The notes beneath the pieces are model-generated. The model did not search any database. It saw only the letters and a program-made list of their open reading frames with translations, and was not told the origin of the DNA. From contig CM057147.1 of assembly GCA_029964075.1 (NCBI GenBank), forward strand, positions 10,995,513-11,059,512: a stretch of DNA of 64,000 nt, in the 5' to 3' direction. Shown here in pieces: positions 13,901 through 28,900 of this stretch (the stretch's first letter is position 1; every line of letters begins with the position of its first letter). Position numbers and translations under genes: made by a program. This DNA comes from Patiria pectinifera (lineage: Eukaryota > Echinodermata > Asteroidea > Valvatida > Asterinidae).

Positions 13901-16900
13901 TCAGAGACATTGCCGTGATTTGGATCAGATGTACCCGAGGCTTCATTTAATGTCTCATTCTCAGCAATCACTGTTGTATATTCATATTCCGTATCTAAAG
14001 AGATCAACAAGATGGTTTCAAACATTTGCTTAATTGGATCAGAAGAACCTATTATGAAAATAAGATTTGAAATAGCAAAACTTCTTTTCTCTCCATTTTG
14101 TTCTAATAAAAACTGTTTAAACAAGTAATATGAAGATATGAATGAACCTAATGATGTTATACCCTCAATGGCTTTTTGATTCACCTGTTATGTCTGGTTC
14201 CTGCATCCTTTCAAATGATGGATTCTGGATCAAGTTATCCCCTAGATTTATCTGTTCTAGTGGCTCAGGGGGTGTAGTGTCCACTACAAACCCGTCTGAA
14301 GAGACAGATGCAGACTGCAAGCCAGCTGCGTCGATGGCTGAAATCTTGGAGTAATAACGGATGCCTGAAAAAAATAAGAATCAAATTCATAGTTAATGGT
14401 CACCCATAGACAAGTATTTGGTCCATATCTGTTGGCTTTGGGATTCAGATGGTTTGCACACACCATCTCCCCTAAATTTTTCACAACAGCATTAGTCGGA
14501 AATATCTTAGATAATACAGGCCTGTTTTGCACAATTACAGAATACCATTTTTCCTATTTCCTTGAAGATTTTTAAGGCATTTAGGAAACCCAGTCTGACC
14601 ATCCTCTAAAATCCTCCACTAAGCCGGGAAATTCTTTGTACTTGAACTTTCAAGGAGCATCATGCCAAATATTACAATAGCAGCTCAGGGATCCACAATA
14701 ACAAATTTATAATGAATCCTTCAAAACTGCATTGTAGATTATGAAGGATATCTTTTAGATTAAATCTGCTAAGGGGAAAAGCACCATCTTTCCACAGAAA
14801 GGCCATGAGTTTGCCCAATATTAGCAATTAAAATTTCCAAACAGACTTGCTGAAATTTAGAGTCAAAGAATTTATATCTTTTAGCCAGAAAAGGTCAAAA
14901 TAAAGTTTGAGACAGGCTTCTCGCAATGGTCATTCAGGACATCGAGTATCCAAGACGCTTGATAGACAAAACCTTACCATCTGTTAGAGGCACAGCTAGA
15001 GTCTTGGAGGCAGACAGGTGGATTCCAACATTGGTACAGGGCAGAATGCCATCATCTGCTGGGCTAGAGGTCTGTCCAACGCACCACTCATAATGGTCTA
15101 TGTAGGATTCCAGATCCACAAAGCCATGCCAGGAGGCTGAGATCAATGTGCTGGAGTTCTGGTATTCCACATCGTGGAGATCTGCAACAAAGAAGTCAAG
15201 TTCAGAAAACCTCAGTTCAGGTTTGTTCTGCTTTTAGCTATGGAAATATTACTCTTGGATATCAGCATCAATCCTATAGTCAAGGTTTACATTAGTACTG
15301 TGTTATATTTTGCTTGATTCTAATGTTATATCTGGGAAAATGCCTGCACCGCAGGGCAGAGTCACTATGGAAAAATTACTCTTTGGATATCAGCATCAGA
15401 TTCTATAGACCTTTATCATGCTGCCACCATTTCAGTCATGTTCCCTGTAACCAATTATAGTCCTGACAGATAATGTTTTTGTGCAAAAAGGAACCAGACT
15501 AATTTTCCCTTCCAACCTTGCTTTGGTTACGTTCATTTGAATGGCGAAAAATGAAAATGGCCGCAACAATTCAGTGGTCTATATTCAAATTTATACATTA
15601 AAACCTTCCTACACAAACATGCATTCTGTGCCAAGACGGTCTTTCAATCAAAATTTAGGCAATCGACTGTTTTTAACAGCTAAGAGCTCCCAGCCTACAT
15701 AAAGCAGGATTGACTGGCTGTGACTGTCTATGTAACTTGGTACACTATGCTTAAGTGGATGGACTTTTTGACTGTCTGTGCCTGTTCAAACAGGAGGAGG
15801 GTTAACATTGTCAGTGTTACATATTTTGCTTGAGTGTGGAAATGTATAGTAGAGATGATGTACACAGATATTTTGAAATTTGTGGACCATCAGGGTAGAG
15901 GTCTTTTAATCTTGCCACAACTGCAATCCTATGAGTGTTGCTTTTGATGAAGACTCATGATGTTTATGTCCAACAGCAAGACACTTTACAACAATTACAT
16001 ACTGGTACATGATTGTTTCCCGAGTGAAGAGACTTTTGTGTCAGTGTGATTACAGAAGTGACGTTTATGTCCAACAGCAAGACACTTTACAACAATTACA
16101 TACTGGTACATGATTGTTTCCCGAGTGAAGAGACTTTTGTGTCAGTGTGATTACAGAAGTGATTATGGCAGTGATGCATTAGGCACTGACAAGGAATTGT
16201 GCAAAGAAATACAAAGCACAAGAGCTGTTCAGAGATGCTTTCGAGTCACCATTATCCATGAAGCATTATCTGTACATTGTGAAGGAGAAACAAGGTGAAT
16301 ATTCACCTGTTCCATCAAACACAAGGCCTGCATCTGGCCTCCTTGTGTCCACCACAAAGCCATCACTGCTTTTGAGCGTGTGCAGACCAGCTTTGTTGAA
16401 CGCTCGTACGTTGCTGTAGTATCGCAGTCCACTCTTTAGATTCAGATTGGTGAACTGTGTGGAGGACACACTGGCCGGGAAGGTGTGGTCAGCAAACTGA
16501 CGAATATCTTCACCTGAGAAACAAAATGAATTACAGGTAGAGGACATCATTTATAATTTGTGCATTCTCTTCGTTTGAAGCAACTAAAGTACTCAAAATC
16601 AAAAGAAGGGTGCTTAACAACTAACCTGATGAACTTTTAGCTCAGTGATTGCTATACATTCCGAGAAAACAATATGCTAGGATCTTGATTTCAAATCAAA
16701 ATTTGCAGAGTCATGTTTTGAATTGCGCTCGAATTCGGAACATGTTCTCATTCAGCCGATTGCAGCTACGCAATGTCGCGCACTGAACCGACAAATTACA
16801 GCAACCGCACTCCCTTGTGGGTTGTGTCAATGCTTGTGCATACTCATTCACGGCTTTGCCAAATTAAAAACGAACTACTAACGGAAATCTATTCAAAAAT

Positions 16901-19900
16901 GTGTCTTGAGACGCATAGTTGGAAATGGCCTTCTTTCATTGTTTTCTTCAAAATGACAGCTTGCCAGAAAGAATAGTTTCACAGGGAGTTTAGTCCCATT
17001 ACTAGCTTTAAACCAAGAATGCTTTTCCACAATAATTTCCTCAGCTACTTTTTGGATAGCTGGAAATGATGGACTGTACCTTTAAGAATATGTTACAAGT
17101 TGATTACATCTCTTACATTCTGTCATGCAAAACATGACAATAAGGTATCATAAATGGGACCTTTAGTCCTACTGGTAAATGTTTCAAATGAGCAAGGGTG
17201 ACTCATATTAAGAAAGTGAGTTTTTGAGTTGATAGGGTGATATTTGAGTGTACTTACCTCCTGGGTAGGTACTCAGAGACACCTGGTAGTGGGACATTGC
17301 TTCGTCTAAAAACACTCTCTCCCAGGAGATAAAGAGGACGTTAGGATCAGTCAAGTAATCAGTGTCTTTCCTGGCATCAGATCTGGCAAGATCTTTTATC
17401 TGGAAACAAAGACATATTTTATTCAGGTTCCTTTAACAATATTGAAAGAATGATTGGTTTAAGAGGTTTGATAATGGCTTGTGTATTCTCAATGATCTCA
17501 CAATATTAGAAGAAAGAGCACCGTTAAAGAACCAAAAAAAAGAGGTCATTTGGCAGGTATTGTCAGATTCTCTTTGTACAACTGACTCTCTAATTCTCAT
17601 ACCTTTGTGCCTCTGACTGTTGATATTTTTGGTGGTGTGATATCCGGGGTGATGCCATCTGATCTGAACACTGCGTATGTAGTAGGATTATACCAGGCCC
17701 TGATGAACACATGATATGTGACTCCCTTCTCCATCTTGTGATCTATAACAGATATTAACCAGGGGTGTGAGTGGAGTTAAAAAAAAATAGCTGAAAATAG
17801 CTGAACCTGTAAATAACCGAACCTGCGAGCGCGAAGCGCGAAGCCCTTTCAAAAAATTGAAATGTAGATGCTCTGTGGTGCATTTTAAAGCCCCCTGGCA
17901 TGCCTGGGCCAACTATTGGTCAAAAATGTTTTGCAATTTAAGCATGTACTTAAGTTAACTTTTCCTTTACATTGGCTTAAAACTGCCTAAATGGCCAACT
18001 TGTATATGCAGGCATGCAACTGGGAAGTCACAAAAAAAGAGGAAAATCAAATCTTTCTAAGACTTTGTACACTGTTTTTCTATTTTCAATGGCACACACT
18101 GGAAGTGAAAAAAGAGGAAATCAGCTGATCCGAGGAAAAGTTGCATGCCTGTATATGAAAACTGGGAAATTCAACCACGTTTTCCAACTCCTCTTACTGC
18201 AGATGATTAATACACATCGTCATCGCGTGTCCCGGCTTCTAATCGAGTCGCCTAATTTCTGCCCATTATTAACCATGTGTTCCATCCAAATCCATTTCCA
18301 CGGATTCGTAACCGATTCGTATCCGATCCTCTTGGGATAATAACACATTTGTGTTGCACTGACATCTTGCGGAATTAATGTCAAAATACGTTCGAAACAT
18401 TTGAAATGACACACTAACGTACGTATCAGCATGCAGCAGAATACGCAGCAGGCCGATGCGTGCATGCAATGAAATGCACACATGAACTTTGCCCCGCATG
18501 ATGCCCTCTACCGGCGCGGCGACAATTTACTAGTCTTATTTCAAGGCTTTATATTTGCAACAAGACGATGTTTACAGCGAGTTATTGTGGAGATCATCGC
18601 GTGTCACTACATGCATAGCCACAGGAACGGCCGCAAAGAGTCCCAACGCGCTTCATGGCGCATGTGTGAATATTCATATTTATCTGCAGCCAATCACAGC
18701 GCAATGACTGTTGGTTCCCCGGATGCTGTTTACACGTTGTGTACACACGCGGCTTCGAGCTGAAAAGTGCATGCACATGGCATCGTGTAGTACTCACGTA
18801 CGTACGTAAATGTACATGTACATGTACATTGAATACTCGCTTGCACGCACCCCATCTCAGAGCTACGTGTATGTTGTAGAGAGCGGATCGCGTGCGTTCG
18901 GCGGAAAATAAATAAACGGAAATAAAATCAAAGCTTACGCGCGGGGGAAAAAGCGGGGGGAAATCTGGACCATCGGAAGAAAAAAAGCGGAAAACAAAAT
19001 GTGGCACGCTGAACAAAAAAGCGGAAATCCGCTAAATAGCGGAGATTTCACACCCCTGGGAAAGGGGAAAAAGTAAGTTCAAGGTGACACTCTGCTCATT
19101 TAAGAAACTTAACCAATCAGTCCCTGCTGTGCCCTAAACCGCCTGAGCAATCTATGGGTTATGGATCGATTCATCAAGGAACAGATACAATGCAATACAG
19201 GGTGAGTAAAAAAACCGAAACCCAAATAGCAGGACAAATTTTGAATGAAGTTTTGCCTGTAACACTTTCAAAATCTAGGATATCAAAGCCCAGTAATTGA
19301 GCTTTCTTTTAGTACAAGAATAGTTCAAATCACTCATGCACTTTTCAAGTAACCGAATTTTTAACAGAAACACTGTTTTAAAGTTCTGTCCACGGATCAC
19401 AAAAAGATATATTCCTACAGCAAGATGAAAACGATTCTCATAGGGTTGTACGTGAATTGTTTTCATTTTGCTGAAAGAACAGTTACCTTTTTTGTGATCC
19501 ATGCATCAATTTAAAACGGTGTTTGTGTTCAAAATTCCGTAACTTGAAAAGTACATGAGTGACTTGAATGATTTTTGTACTAAAACAAAGCTCAGTAATT
19601 GGGCTTTCATATCCTAGATTTTGAAAGTGCTACAGGCAAAACTTCATTCAAAAATTGGTCCTGCCATTTGGGTTTCGTTTTTTATTCACCCTGCACAATG
19701 TAGTACATGTGATACCATACCAAATTACCATCATATTCATTCTGTACAACATATATTTAAAAAAATTTGTTTTTTTCTTCATTATTTATAATGTTGATTT
19801 ATTATAACTTGGACGGATTTCATTACCTTCATCCAGCGTGATGATAGTTTGGTTGTTCTGTCCAATATCATACCATATCCTTTCCTGAACTGGATCAAAG

Positions 19901-22900
19901 ATTCCCACAGGATCTGATGAAGAGTCGTCACCGATGCTCCATTCAAACCTGCAAATATTATAAATTCATAAATTTCTACGACAGTCTACCCAATCCTATT
20001 GGTAGAGCAAGTCATGTGGCCGGCTTTAAACGGTTGATAAAGACCGGCTAAAATTTCACACGAAATCCGGTGCCAGTACAGTTTTATTGGTTGAACGTTC
20101 ACAATCCTCATGTAGGCATGTGCAATACCACACATGAGTCAGTATTTCATAGTAAAATTCACACTACACTGGCACAGCTGCATTCTGCGCCACATTACGC
20201 AGAACGCACATGCCAATCTCCATATAAGGACGACTTCTCATGTGAGGGCCATACCACAAAATAGCTAGAGTGTTCGAAAAACATGAAGTAAAATTTTTGT
20301 CAATATCGTACAGACCTGAGTAAATGAGTTTCAAAATTCAATCTTGCAGTTATATCATAAACGTCGATCATAGAACGACATATCAAAAACCCCTTTAAGG
20401 AGCAATGGCCATCACTAGTTTACCAGGTATCAATTTCTAAAGATGCATAGTCACTCAAGAATTACATAGTAAATGGTTCACAGATATCAATTCTATAATC
20501 GATATAAATCACATGTCTCACCACTTAATATCCAGTCCTTTCTGCTCAGTGACTCGCCATACTGCAGCAGCCATATACTGAGTGGCGGTATCATTAATAT
20601 CAATCACATTATTGATATCATCATACATCAGATCCAATACATCAAGAACTTCTATCTCAGTGTTGGGGTTACCTTCAAGTCATTGTAAAAGAATAGTTCA
20701 AGACAATCAAAATAGCATAACAGTTTAACAGCACTGGTTTGAATCCTGCTTAAATAGTAATCAAGCTGCAGGTAATCATTTCCCTACTATCATAACTGAT
20801 GATTATCACTTTTCTGCTTTAAGATGTTTGCTCACACCTCTAAAACTCATGCCTTTGTCATCTCGTCATCTCAGAAAATATCCTTCTGCGTTCTACTTGT
20901 AAAACTTTGTCAGTTGACATGTTATTTTCCAGCTTTGGTTCATGGAAGTACACTGCGAAAAAAGCGTCTCTGCTAACTATAAAGCTTGACTATTGGCTCC
21001 GTGCACCAACAAAAGAGGGCGTGTTTTTGCCACTGTGAGAGCACCGTGGACAGGACACACAGTGTGTGCGTACTGTACTGTACTATACTGGTTAGCGCAC
21101 AAGTATACACAACTTCCTGAACATGCCAAAGCTATTACTCACAGTGTCTTCACGTGAGCGTCAGGCGTAGTCAGCGCGTGAATACATTCAAATTTAACTT
21201 GCGATGGTCGTCCAGACTAATCCCGCCCCCAATAACTTTGGATCATCTGAATACGCAGTGGATGGACTGGGAACCAGTCTAGGTCTCCCCAACTCTCCTT
21301 TCTGTCCGTTGAAGGGGTATTGTGCAGGGAGCCCATGACAGACTGAGGGTAACTTGAAAACCTTGTTCTTGGATCTCCATCTAGTTCTAAGGATTAACCC
21401 ATTCGTCTCTGTACCGCCCAAAAGTGCCCGGCTTGTCACTTCTTATACATGTTATACACCTCTCAACCAGCCCAACACTGGTGTCACGGATTCATCAATG
21501 AGTAAATACAGTGTAGTACACTATAATACGAGTGCTAATACATGTAGGTTAAACAAATGAAATTTTTAAAACTCATTTGATGATTTGTGCTAATAATTGC
21601 TACCCTTGGTAGCAATTTTCAGCACAAATCTTTGATTCATTTCCAAGATATTAGCCTCCAAAAACCCTATAAATTTATGCGTGTGCGAAAGTGGGCATGG
21701 CACCCCATCTTCAGAAGGCCATATCTTAGAAAACCTTAGGAGATGGTGCCTAAAATTGTTGCATGTGTTCATTATACACAGAAAGGTACTTCTAGGTTTT
21801 TTAAAGCCAAATCCGAGTCGATTGCCATATAGGAACTCTGGTTGGAGTGAATATGGAATGGCATATACACCTAAACTTACTGTGAGTGACATCAGTGCAA
21901 GACTGGTCTGGAGTACATGCTCTATCAATGGGTGCACACGCACAATGGCCCTTGCATGTTGTAGGGAAGCAGCGTCGCAGCAGGACAAGGGAGCCCTCGT
22001 CTGGTAGAGTAGGAGAGGCTTCAAAAGCGGAATGATGGCGGCTGCTTGGTATCCCAACCTAGAAATAATTCAAAACAATTAAATTTCAAAAGGTAGTTTA
22101 TCTTTTTATACTTTCTTTGATCACGTTACAACCAAACCTCTTTCTAGAATGAGACAAAGTTTTTATGACTAGTAACATCTTTTCACGGGATGAATTGGCG
22201 TCAGGGTGATGTAAATCAATATTAGGTTTTGCCCATTTAACATCTTAAAGGTAGGGTAGATCATTTGTCATTTGTGCATTTTTTCGTTTGAAGCAACAAA
22301 AGTGCTCAAAATCTAAAGAAGGGTGCTTAACTAAAAGTTTCAGCTCAGTGAATGCTGTATATTCCGAAAAACATTTTCTAAAATCTCAGTTTCAATTCTT
22401 AAGCTGCTGAGTCATGTTTTAAATTGTGCCCGAAATCAGCGTCCGGGACACGTTTTCATTCAGTTGGTTGCACTTACGCGATGTCGCGCACTGAAGCAAC
22501 GAATAATAGCAACCGCGCGCGTGTGTGAGTCATGTCACACTTGCTTAATGACTCTACCTTCTTTTATTGCTTTCTTCAAAATTACAACATGCCAGAAGGA
22601 ATCATTTCACAGGGAGTTTATTGCCATTACTATCTTAAACCAAGTAAGCTTTTCAACAATAATTAGGTCAGTTACTTTTTGGATAGCTGCAAATGATCTA
22701 CTGTACCATTCAATGAAGGTCATAAACCTCAGCTTTCACCATTTGGTATTGTTTCATGTTTAATGAAAATCAATGTTAATCATGAGTGTGATTTGTTTCA
22801 CTTTTTTTTTAAATATGACCAAAAATATTGTAATACTCCACAAGTTTCTCCTCAGCTCATCCATGAATTTCTTTAATAGAGACCTTAAAGAAATGTATCC

Positions 22901-25900
22901 TTTCATAATATCAGATATTTTGCCCAAATAGCTGATCTCCAATTTGAACAGAATAAACAAAAATTGACAGTGGCTCCAGATGAAGAGATTAATTACAAGT
23001 AAAATTTCAAATAAATGTTACACTTGCAAATCAGAGGTTTTACACTTTTCCAACCAAACTTGTTTTTATCTAAATTTGTTTAGATTCATAACAAGAATTA
23101 CAACTCATTACCCCATTAACGGCCCAGATGGAGATGTAGAGATACGGATGAGATGAGTCTGTTATACTGCCCTCTAGTGGTATGACGGCTGTCTGTGCGA
23201 TGCCCTCATCCAATGACATGCCCTCATTGCTGTGGTTTACACGGACCGGTCCATTCTTAGGAAAACAAAATTGTCATTCAAATCACTTGTGACACGCGAG
23301 AGTTTCATAAACTGAAACAAAATCACATTCTTGAAAACCACACAAAACCAGAATTGGATTGTTCAAAAGAGTCATCTAGAGCAAAGAGCGCTTCAGATTC
23401 TTGCAATTAATACAACAGAAAACTTGACATAGAAAACTGAATCAAAGGGCAAGTTCGTGCAAGAACTAGTGTTAACCATAGTTTGAATAAGTTAACCCGA
23501 ACTCTGTCTAGTCGACGATGGTTGGACTACGCTAGTCAACTTTTTGGAACCAGCCTACTGGGGCTGGTTGCATCACTGGTTATCAGTAGCCTCGTTTTGT
23601 TCAAGTGCAGAGGGAACCATTGACAAAGGTTAAACATAGCGAGTTGTACTACCCGCTGGTGGGCCTCGGAGATATCTTCCGGTTCATTCAACAGGTCAAA
23701 GAACGTAAACAATCCAAACATACTCGTGACCGCCATATGTTGACAATGGTTCGACTAGAGTCGTTCACACTTTCATGTCACAGCGCCCTGTTTGATACCA
23801 ACCAACCATTGGAGTGTCATGGCCTAGCGGTTAAGAACACCGGACTCATGTTCTGGTGTTCCAGAGGCAACAGTGACGTTGGTTCGAGCCCGGGCGCGGA
23901 CACTTGTGCCCTTAAGCAAGGCACTTAACCATTATTGCTTCGTCCTTCGAATGGGACGTGAAGCAGTAGGTCCCGTCTGTTGTATAATATCTAATGCACG
24001 TTAAAGAACCCAGTAAACTTATCGCTAAGAGAAGGGGTTCGCCCCGGTGTTTCTGGCAGTGCGATTATCTTCAGCCATGAAGTCTGCACTTGTAAGGAAG
24101 AAGAAGAATAATGGTTGTTGTGCAAACTTGCCCAGAGATGCAACAAACAGAACACATCAATGAAAGATCAAATACAATTGAATAAAATGGTCAACAAATG
24201 ATTAACACTTTTTGGGGGCAGATGTTGAACTATTTATGCAATTATCTGAACAATTTTCATTTGTCAATAACAGCCATATGCTGGACTTGGAAATCCAACT
24301 AAAGTGCAAAGGTACCGGAGTGAGTTCAGAGCCGCTGTACGTGCGTCCGACAGAGACCAAGTAGTGACTGATACCAGAGTGTACATCAGCAAATCCCAGC
24401 CAGGCAAGGGCTAAGGAACCAGTGGATGTACGGGGGTCTTCAAGCCACGTCATCCAGCCAGAGTGGTAGCGTGGAGGAGATGGGGTGGTCGGTGGACTCT
24501 CCGTGGTAGAGTTGATTGAGTCGGTGGCGTTGTCTGTTCCATCAGGCTGTTTTGGAGGTTAGTATACAGGGTGGTTAAAAAAAAAGGACACTCACTTTTG
24601 ACAGCAATTTTCACCGACTTAATGAACCAATTTTAAATATTTTTTCACATAGTAGTAAAGTAAAAGGCCTTTAATCATGCATGGTGAAAAAAAGCTTAGT
24701 AAAAGTCCCAAAAATAGTGATATTATGCTAATTTGAATACAAGTCACCAAAATCAGTCTTGTCCACGGGTTATTCTATTTAAATTTGACGTTTTTCGTAG
24801 TTCATAAAAATAAACAAACCTTCCCACCAAAACATATTTTGCCATGGCAGCCTTTTAAGCTGTCCAATTATTCATGTCAGTGTTAAGATCATCTACTCAA
24901 TGAGCTGTCGGCTTCAGTTCACTGTTGCATAACATTACATAACATAACAATCAAATGTCATGCCCTTTCAAATAAAGCTCCGATAGCTGAGCTCAGTCAA
25001 GCGAAGGGAATGTATACCTCCATGGACAAACAGGTTTCGCACATGAAATGTTCAAATTAGCGTAGCTCAATGACAAAATGTGCATGTGCAATGATTTCTT
25101 CGTCACATTTGCTTAAAGGCCAGTACTTTAATAGCTACTAATCGACAGTTAAAAATACTTTTTAAAAATAGGTGAACATTGCTGTCAAATGTGGGTGTCC
25201 CTTTTTTTTGAACCACCCTGTATGAATCATACCACAATAACTCAAAGAAAATTCACATTCACAAACATTTTAACAGGATTCAAGGGACAGTTGTCTTCTT
25301 TGTGTGATTCCGGCAGTCCCTGATGTAGGGCACAAGACATCCTATTATTGATTAGAGGAACTTGAGTTTCACGTGAAAACTGACGTTGTTACTTGGAGGT
25401 TTCAACATGCAAACAGCAAACCAAAACTGGTACTATACTTAATTAAGTCTGTCAAATGCTTTCCCTTCAACAAACCTCCTAAACACTTTTTCAATTATAA
25501 ATTCCTGTATATCTTCTCATTTAAACATAACAAATGTACTTTCTTAAGTACGAATTTTCACGAGAATTTCAATAAACGACAGCAACAGTGATTCAGCATT
25601 TTGTCTTCTTTTATTCATTGAAAGCTAAATGCTACGAAAATTCTACAAAACTGTCAAAGACTGAACAGTAATATTATAAACTCACAGCTGTACTTGGTTC
25701 AGTTGGTTGAGTAGTTTCAGCCGGTTCAGTTGGATCAATCCAGATGATGTGATGACGCTGCAAGTTAGCAGCACTCTCTGTGCTCACAGCAAACGTCCCA
25801 ACAGAAGGTGGGCTGCCATCAACCTAAGGAAGAGAAATGATGGTACAGTGCCATCTTACTAATGAGAGAACGAGCTAAAAAGGATTATGGATGGGGATAA

Positions 25901-28900
25901 ATTAAGACAACAGTAACACTGCAGACATATCTAAAGTAAACATCTTAGACAGAGACACATGATACTTCGAAAGGGGGGTGAAGGAGGCAGCCTACATAAG
26001 AGCCTACAAACTCTCTCTGAACCGGGACCGGGGTACAAACTCCCAGGAGTCTATGACGCAGTGTTGGGATCATGTGTCCATATGGTCAAGGATGCAACAT
26101 CCGGGTCATCCTGCTGCTGGAGACCAGAGTTTCGGTCAAAAAATTTCAGGTACAAAATTCTCTAGTGATGTGCTCAAAAGTTTATCCTCTAAAATGTAAA
26201 TAACACTAATGGTAATAATGATGACTGATGACAACAGAGATAAGCACTATGGCATGTGTGTATGGCAACTCAAAGAACTGAATAAGCCTTTTCGGAGTTC
26301 CAACTGCGCATTCGTAACCTGTGACAACGCGCATTGTTTGTCTCAAATGACCTTTGACATCATCGCGCCACTGACTTTACAAAAAGGCTGTTTGTGCATT
26401 GTGGGTACTCTCAAAGGGCATTTGAGACAAACAATGTGCGTTGTCACAGGTTACGAATGCGCGCAGTTGGAACTCCGAAAAAGGCTTATTGATTACTCTG
26501 ATGGATGGAAAGGTCTACCAGAGATTAAATGCAGAAGTACTAAAAATGTCATGAAAGGTCAAGTTGGTGGAGAGGTACATGTGTGGTTATGATCAGGGAT
26601 TGTGAAGTGGATCTCACTTACCAAAAAGGATTCCGTCTTGGCCTGTGTGCAGAGACCAGCAAAGTTACAAGCCACTACGGTAACGATGTAACGACTGCCT
26701 TCATGTAATGTTAGATTGGTGAAGGTGTAGTCCAACTCACTCCCCGCAATCTTCAAATGATACAAGAATCGGATGCATTAAGTTGTTGCCAATAAACATA
26801 CACTGCGATCCCATTCTGACAAACAACGGAATGCGAAGTGACAAATGATCTATCGACCTTCCAACTGTCAAAAAGGTGGAACGGCTGTACAGGGTGTATA
26901 AAAAAGGGCAACCCAAAAGTAAATGTAAGCTACAAAAAATCTAATAAATATTTTCAGATAGGTTAAAAATCATGTAAAACACCAATGGGTCCTCTTTCCA
27001 ATGATATCTTAATTGTGTGTCTGTGGCCACGGATGACTGAGCACTCATTGTTATTGTTAAGGGTTGCAAACCTGCACTGGACCAAGTTTGTGAAAAAGGG
27101 TATCTGGTATTCTGGGCAAGTAGAACGGCTTAATTTAAAGAAAGAATGCATCCTTTTGTTTAAAACAATTTATTTAATTTTAACACGTGAAGTTTATCCC
27201 AAATGGTCCAATGCCTTCAATGTGGCCACCACCTCTTTCCACACAAAGCTCTGCACGAAGTCTAGTCCATTTCAACCTTTGCACAACAAACCAGCCAGCA
27301 GTCCCTCGGAGAAGCCACGCGTTGATTAAATTCTCAACATGTTACCAAATATGGTCACAACTTTTTTTTCAATGGGCCAATAAGGCCAAGATTCCATGTA
27401 ATCCTCACCCCTGGTATACACCACAAGCCTGTAGACTCCCATGGGCCAGACCCTAACCACTGCAGAGTAGGGAGTGTTGAAAGACAACAACCCCAAGAGG
27501 CTCCTAATGCCTTTGTGCAGTAATTGGATATCTTAGTGGCCAACCCCTTTGTGCCGCTGATCTCTCTGTGTCAACCCCTCGTGCCGCCCAGAGCTCAGAC
27601 AGGTCGTAAACAATCCTGGCCCACACAAAGGCCATGTGACCTGCCTATATCTTGAGCATGAGGGGGGTTATTGACCTAGAAACAGTGTGGTGATAAAATT
27701 CTCCATGTGGTTTCACGGTGTGATTTTTTTGGTCACGCGTCTCCGAGGGTTAATAGCTAGGTAAAACTTGGCCCAGTACAGGTTTTGACCCTTGACAGAA
27801 TAACGAATGCTCAGTCATCCGTGGCCACAGACACATAATCAAGGTATCATTGGGAAGAGCTAGGTCATATTGGCATTTCACATGATCTTTAACTTATTTG
27901 AAAACATTGATTATATTTGTTTTAATTTACATTTATATCTGGGTTTCCTTTTTTTGGATACACCCTGTATGTATAAAAGTTGTTACCTAGACCGATTGCA
28001 CATTATGTTGGTTATATTTGGTAAACTTAGCTCACTCTTTGTACTTTCGATTTCACAACTCCCATCTCAACCCATGAATATGTTTGTACCGATAAGAACT
28101 TTACCTTTATTGATGGAATATTCACGTCTCCATTGTGATGTGTGCTGACTGATACATACTGGTCTTTAATACCACTTTCGGGGTCACTGAACTTCCAGGA
28201 AAAGTGAATCAGATCCCGCAGAACCTAAACAAAGAATTTTACAGGTTAATTTCAAACAGAGATTTGAAATCCCCAAAAACCCAAAAGCAATTTTATCACG
28301 GATAAATGCAGGACTAATCTTGTTTAACCAGTTTTTAACCGGGTTTATTTTGACAATGACCAGACCCAGGCGCGGGATTATTTCTCATGAACCTCGATGC
28401 CAGACGGGTTCAGGCCAAATATGCAGGTAGCATACCCTGATATTTTCGGCCTTGCTTGCTGTGAGCGGGTCGCTGACAGATATTTCCGGCCTTGCTCGTT
28501 GCGGGTTGACCTGTTATCCTATCTGAATTTCGGAAAACTTTTGCGTGTATAGGCCTACACATCCTCTGGCACTAGTTGGTTAAACATAAACACAAAAGGT
28601 TTCTATTTTTATCCTCTCTTGTCTGCAGAACATGTCTCTGAAAATAGGGGGCATGGAAATCCTTCAGTCCCATGAGTCCAGAGTTAATTATCATGGAAAA
28701 ATGCCCAATTATGTTTTTTTGAATATTTGTTATAACAAGCTGCATCCTCTCTGAGTTATGCCCATATATTTCCCATGTTTGCAGCATTGCTGATGTTGCT
28801 AGCATCATGACATGTGGTGTGATCCCTGGCTACATGGCATATACTGGTTTATGGCTTCTGACAAGCCCCCTTTGAACAAAGATATTGGGAAAATGGGGAA

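Noticed and set aside
18594-19016. 140-residue minus-strand open frame
   Set aside because: Lies inside the hAT-like insertion with low-complexity TACGTA/ACATGT runs and no coding signature.
21590-22057. 155-residue open frame on the minus strand
   Set aside because: Overlaps E35 in another frame, lacks family motifs and is out of phase with the neighbouring exons.
26209-26592. 127-residue plus-strand open frame
   Set aside because: Runs through a perfect palindrome and has no recognisable protein features.
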